A stretch of 8,950 nucleotides of DNA, taken from Spirochaetes bacterium RBG_16_67_19. Its GTDB lineage: Bacteria; Spirochaetota; Spirochaetia; SZUA-6; DRHE01. The notes beneath the pieces are model-generated. The model ran no database searches and was not told the origin of the DNA. It worked only from the letters and a program-made list of their open reading frames with translations. This document shows positions 6,281 to 8,950 of this stretch, piece after piece. The position numbers and the translations under genes were made by a program. The DNA is taken from the NCBI GenBank assembly GCA_001829505.1, contig MIBK01000121.1, positions 3,303 to 12,252 on the forward strand, in the 5' to 3' direction. Positions within the stretch are counted from its first letter, which is position 1, and every line of letters starts with the position of its first letter.

Positions 6281-7468
6281 TCGCCCAGCAGGGCGGACAA
6301 GGCCAGGCCGTCCTCAGGGACCCACTGCCTCCAATAGCGCACCGACTCCGCCAGCACCGGCAGGATGTCCCGGGGGCGGTCGGTAGTGTGAGGAAAGATC
6401 TCGAAGGTCAAGTACAGGTTGGGGCTGCGGGGCGGCAGCCCGGGAACCTCCTCCCCGCCATATGAGCGGGCGATCGCCTTGAGCACCTTCAGCGGGTGCA
6501 CCAGGCCCGCCTGGTTATCCGCCTCGGTGAACGGCAGGTGCGAGGAAGACTTGCCGTTGGTCTGCTGCAGGTGGATGATCGGGGCGTAGCCGCCCAACTC
6601 CTCCAGCCAGCGGTACAGGTCGCAGTCCCTCTCCTCGGCGAACAGGTACGCGTACCGGTTCATCTCCGCCTCGATCGCCTCGGCGGCCCCGGCACGAACG
6701 GCCGGGGCGCCGCACCGCGCCCCTTCGAACAACACGTAGGCCATATCCGGCCCCAAGTAGGGCACGGGCACCTCCCCGGCCAGGGCGCCGCACGGCTTCC
6801 CCGGAGGGCCGCAGGAACCGGCGCTGCCCGGTCTGGTGGCCGGTGTCCACCGCCACATAGGCGGGATACCCGCTGGCTGCCGTCACCTCCCGCAGGTAAT
6901 CGATCGTGCCTTCTATGGTCCAGGGTATCTGGTGCGGGCTGTACATCTGCTCCACGATGATCGGGATCGGGCCCAACTGCCCCGCGAAGCGCCCCACCCC
7001 TGCCAACTCCTCATACAACGCCGCCTTCGCCGAGCGGTAGGCCCCGGGATCCTGCAGCACCGATTCGCTGAGGGCATGCAGGTAGAACCCCAGTCCCGCC
7101 GGCACCTGCGCGGCGATCCGCGCCATCACCTTCAGCCAATCGTTCATTACCCGCGCGTGCACCCGCGCATCGGGGTGCGCCAGCCCCAGCGTCCGGTAGG
7201 TGGTGTATCCCGTGTAGAAGTTGTCGACCCTCACGCCGTGCGCCGCGCATGCCCGGCGCAGCTCCCCGAGCCAGTCGCTCAGGTATTCGAACCCGCAGTA
7301 GAAGGGGTCCGCCTCCGTGTCGGCACTCGCCTCCACGTGACGGATCCCCAGCCCGCCGATGATCCATGCCCACTCGTCGGGCTTCGTCCACCGCTTGGCG
7401 GCGAAGGCGTTGTCCATGGTCAGGAAGATCCTCGGGTCGGTGCTTACGCCCCCTCCCCCGTGCGCCAA
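6277..7468 (-). pseudogene. Frameshifted TIM-barrel sugar phosphate isomerase/epimerase
   Basis: The gene encodes an xylose isomerase-like barrel protein of about 396 residues split between two frames. The first frame runs from 7468 with DPRIFLTMDNAFAAKRW, VEASADTEADPF and YTGYTTYRTLGLAHPD. It holds Glu173 (IIVEQMYSP) and Asp208/His211 (VAVDTGHQTG), then loses sense after FLRPSGEAVRR and runs on to a TAA at 6517-6515. The second frame resumes with ALAGEVPVPYLGPDMAYVLFEG and carries the remaining ligands, His in IIHLQQTNGKSSSHL and Glu in LYLTFEIFPHT, ending at 6277. One extra base, or two missing, near 6784-6795 explains the break. The Glu-Asp-His-Glu set resembles D-tagatose 3-epimerase-type enzymes. 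The TTG at 7468 lacks a ribosome site; an ATG at 7491 in another frame may be the real start. It follows the SDR in an operon. Recent decay and sequencing error are both possible. Confidence 0.8.
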
Positions 7469-7496
7469 ATGAGGTAGTGCTTCAAAGCCATGGGCC

Positions 7497-8222
7497 TCAG
7501 AACGGCGCGCTCGACCTGCGCCGGATGTAGATCTCGTCGACGGCGGCGGTCTCGGAGAGAGAAAGCAGGAACATCACCGCGTCGGCCACGTCCTGCGGCT
7601 TCATCAGCAGCGTCTTGTCCAGGTCCGGGCGCAGGGCCTCCATCAGGCCGGTGTCCACCGCGCCGGGCAGGATGGCCGACACCCGGACGCCGTGGGGCTG
7701 CGCCTCCACCGCCAGGCTTTTGGTGATGCCCATCACCGCGTGCTTGCTCGCCGCGTAGGCGGCCTGGTTCGCGTAGCCCTTGAAGCCGACTACGCTGGAG
7801 ATGTTGATGATGTAACCCCTACGCGCCGGGACCATCAGGCGCATGGCCTGCTGGCAGCAAAGGAAAAGCCCCTTGACGTTGATCGCCAGCAGCAGCTCCA
7901 GGCTCTCTGCGGGGAACTCCATGAGCGGCCCGCTCAGGCCCAGCCCCGCGTTGTTCACCAGCAGGTCGAGGGCTCCGTAGCGGCGCCGAAACGCGCTAAA
8001 GACCGCTTCGACCCCTTCCGACCGGGAAAGGTCGGCAGCCAGGAAATCCGCCTCGCCGCCCTCGGCCCGGATTTCTCCCGCCACGCTTTCCAGCTCGCCT
8101 GTGCTTCGCGCCGTCAGGAACAGGCGCGCCCCCGCGCCGGCCAGGGCCAGGGCGATGCTGCGCCCGATGCCCCTGCCCGCGCCGGTGACCAGGGCCACCT
8201 TGCCCGACAGATCCGTTATCAT
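7497..8222 (-). CDS. Short-chain dehydrogenase/reductase, second copy in the locus
   Basis: This 241-residue classical SDR is expected to catalyse NAD(P)-dependent oxidoreduction of a sugar, polyol or keto intermediate. It shows the cofactor motif TGAGRGIG (13-20), the intact NNAG (90-93), Asn115, Ser143 in IINISS, and Tyr156-x3-Lys160 (YAASK), followed by LPGAVDTGLM. Arg39 in LTARS after the second strand suggests NADP use, as in FabG-like members. It is only distantly similar to the SDR at 3199-3972 beyond family motifs, so it is not a recent duplicate. The ATG at 8222 is two bases after the SorC-family stop, with AGGA (8232-8229) lying inside the end of that gene, which indicates tight translational coupling. 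The frame is open further upstream, but that would overlap the regulator gene. The substrate is unknown. Confidence 0.92.
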   Translation of the reverse strand: MITDLSGKVALVTGAGRGIGRSIALALAGAGARLFLTARSTGELESVAGEIRAEGGEADFLAADLSRSEGVEAVFSAFRRRYGALDLLVNNAGLGLSGPLMEFPAESLELLLAINVKGLFLCCQQAMRLMVPARRGYIINISSVVGFKGYANQAAYAASKHAVMGITKSLAVEAQPHGVRVSAILPGAVDTGLMEALRPDLDKTLLMKPQDVADAVMFLLSLSETAAVDEIYIRRRSSAPF

Positions 8223-8224
8223 GC

Positions 8225-8950
8225 TCAATCCTGTCTGCGCAGCAGGTCCTCGGCTGTCACCTCGTCGGTGACCAGCACGTTGATATACTTCTTGAGCAGC
8301 GCCGCGTGGACCGCCTTCACCTTGGAAGAACCGCCAGCTACGCCAATGACCAGCTTGTTCGGGTCGCAAACCGCCTCCAGCGGGATCCCGATCACCCTGT
8401 CCTGCACCTCGTCGTCGATGATCCGCCCCCGCGCGTCGAAGTACCGGCACAGGATGTCACCGACCGCGCCCTTGGCGATGAGCCGCTGCAGATCATCATG
8501 GCAGAGGTAGCCCATCTTGAAGATACTCGCGCTTTTCGCCGCCTCGCCAATGGAGATCAATATCACGTCGGCCCGGCGGCCGATATCCAGCACATCCTTG
8601 ATCCAGGGCTCCGACTTGAAGACCTCGGCCCGCTCCTTGGTCTGGGCGATCACAGGCGCCCAGATGCTGTAGAACGACGCGCCCAGCTTCCGCGCGATTT
8701 TCTCCGCCATGATGTAGGGATTCATCGAGACGTTCAGCATCAGGTTGCCGAGCAGGGAGACGATCTCCACCTTCCCCGTCACCGACTGCCCGTCGAAGTA
8801 GTCGGCCAGGGTGGCCGTAGTGTTGCCCCAGCCGATGCCCAGGGTGCACTTCGGCATGGCGGCGAGGCGCCGTTCCAGGTACGCGGCCCCGGCCATGGCC
8901 AGGGTGGTGCGCAGGTGCTCCCCGTCGTGGGGGCCCAGAGGGGCGACCAC
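8225..8950 (-). CDS. SorC/DeoR-type sugar-sensing transcriptional regulator (partial, N-terminus off the right edge)
   Basis: Only the C-terminal 241 residues are in the window. They form the SorC-family effector-binding domain, which in known members (SorC, DeoR of Bacillus, CggR, LsrR, EryD) binds phosphorylated sugars. Visible hallmarks are LGIGWGNTTATLADYF, VEIVSLLGNL, ADVILISIGEA, GAVGDILCRYFDARGRII, RVIGIPLEAV and KLVIGVAGGSSKVKAVHAALL, with the typical end VLVTDEVTAEDLL. The frame is open to the edge; the winged or helix-turn-helix DNA-binding domain of about 60-80 residues should lie just beyond. It is the first visible gene of an operon with the SDR and isomerase, an arrangement common for SorC regulators that control their own catabolic operon. 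Its ligand is inferred, not seen. Confidence 0.93.
   Translation of the reverse strand: MVAPLGPHDGEHLRTTLAMAGAAYLERRLAAMPKCTLGIGWGNTTATLADYFDGQSVTGKVEIVSLLGNLMLNVSMNPYIMAEKIARKLGASFYSIWAPVIAQTKERAEVFKSEPWIKDVLDIGRRADVILISIGEAAKSASIFKMGYLCHDDLQRLIAKGAVGDILCRYFDARGRIIDDEVQDRVIGIPLEAVCDPNKLVIGVAGGSSKVKAVHAALLKKYINVLVTDEVTAEDLLRRQD

Noticed and set aside
6784..6795. Programmed ribosomal frameshifting in the isomerase
   Set aside because: There is no slippery heptamer, no stop codon at the shift point and no obvious downstream pseudoknot, and the family is normally encoded in one frame.

Overview
The window is GC-rich and densely coding, with one visibly AT-rich regulatory gap (4970-5231). It carries a sugar or polyol uptake and catabolism locus. 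The genes are strongly GC3-biased, and the exported binding protein has a Sec signal peptide without a lipobox. Both points fit a GC-rich diderm bacterium, but the sequence does not settle the phylum. There are no RNA genes, insertion sequences, CRISPR arrays or phage genes that I can see.

Layout. Positions 1-4969 form one minus-strand operon. Read 5' to 3' it encodes a xylose isomerase-like TIM-barrel protein, a short-chain dehydrogenase (SDR), a two-domain sugar ABC ATPase, an RbsC-type permease, and a periplasmic sugar-binding protein cut off by the left edge. Its promoter is a near-consensus sigma-70 site (TTGACA-N17-TAGAAT, 5028-5000) with palindromes over the -10 and in the spacer. Positions 5232-6266 (plus strand) encode a divergently transcribed LacI-family regulator, the natural candidate to act on that promoter. 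Positions 6277-8950 are a second minus-strand operon: a SorC-family regulator (N-terminus beyond the right edge), a second SDR, and a second TIM-barrel isomerase/epimerase broken by a frameshift. This operon converges on the LacI gene with only 10 bases between the stop codons.

How the genes may work together (inference). The CUT2-type importer brings in a free sugar or polyol. The two NAD(P)-dependent SDRs and two metal-dependent isomerase/epimerases interconvert alcohol, ketose and aldose forms. The LacI protein probably senses the incoming sugar and the SorC protein a downstream, probably phosphorylated, intermediate. No kinase or aldolase lies in the window, so the pathway is incomplete here and the substrate cannot be named. 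The oddest features are the frameshifted isomerase, whose metal ligands survive on both sides of the break, and the operator-rich divergent promoter region.
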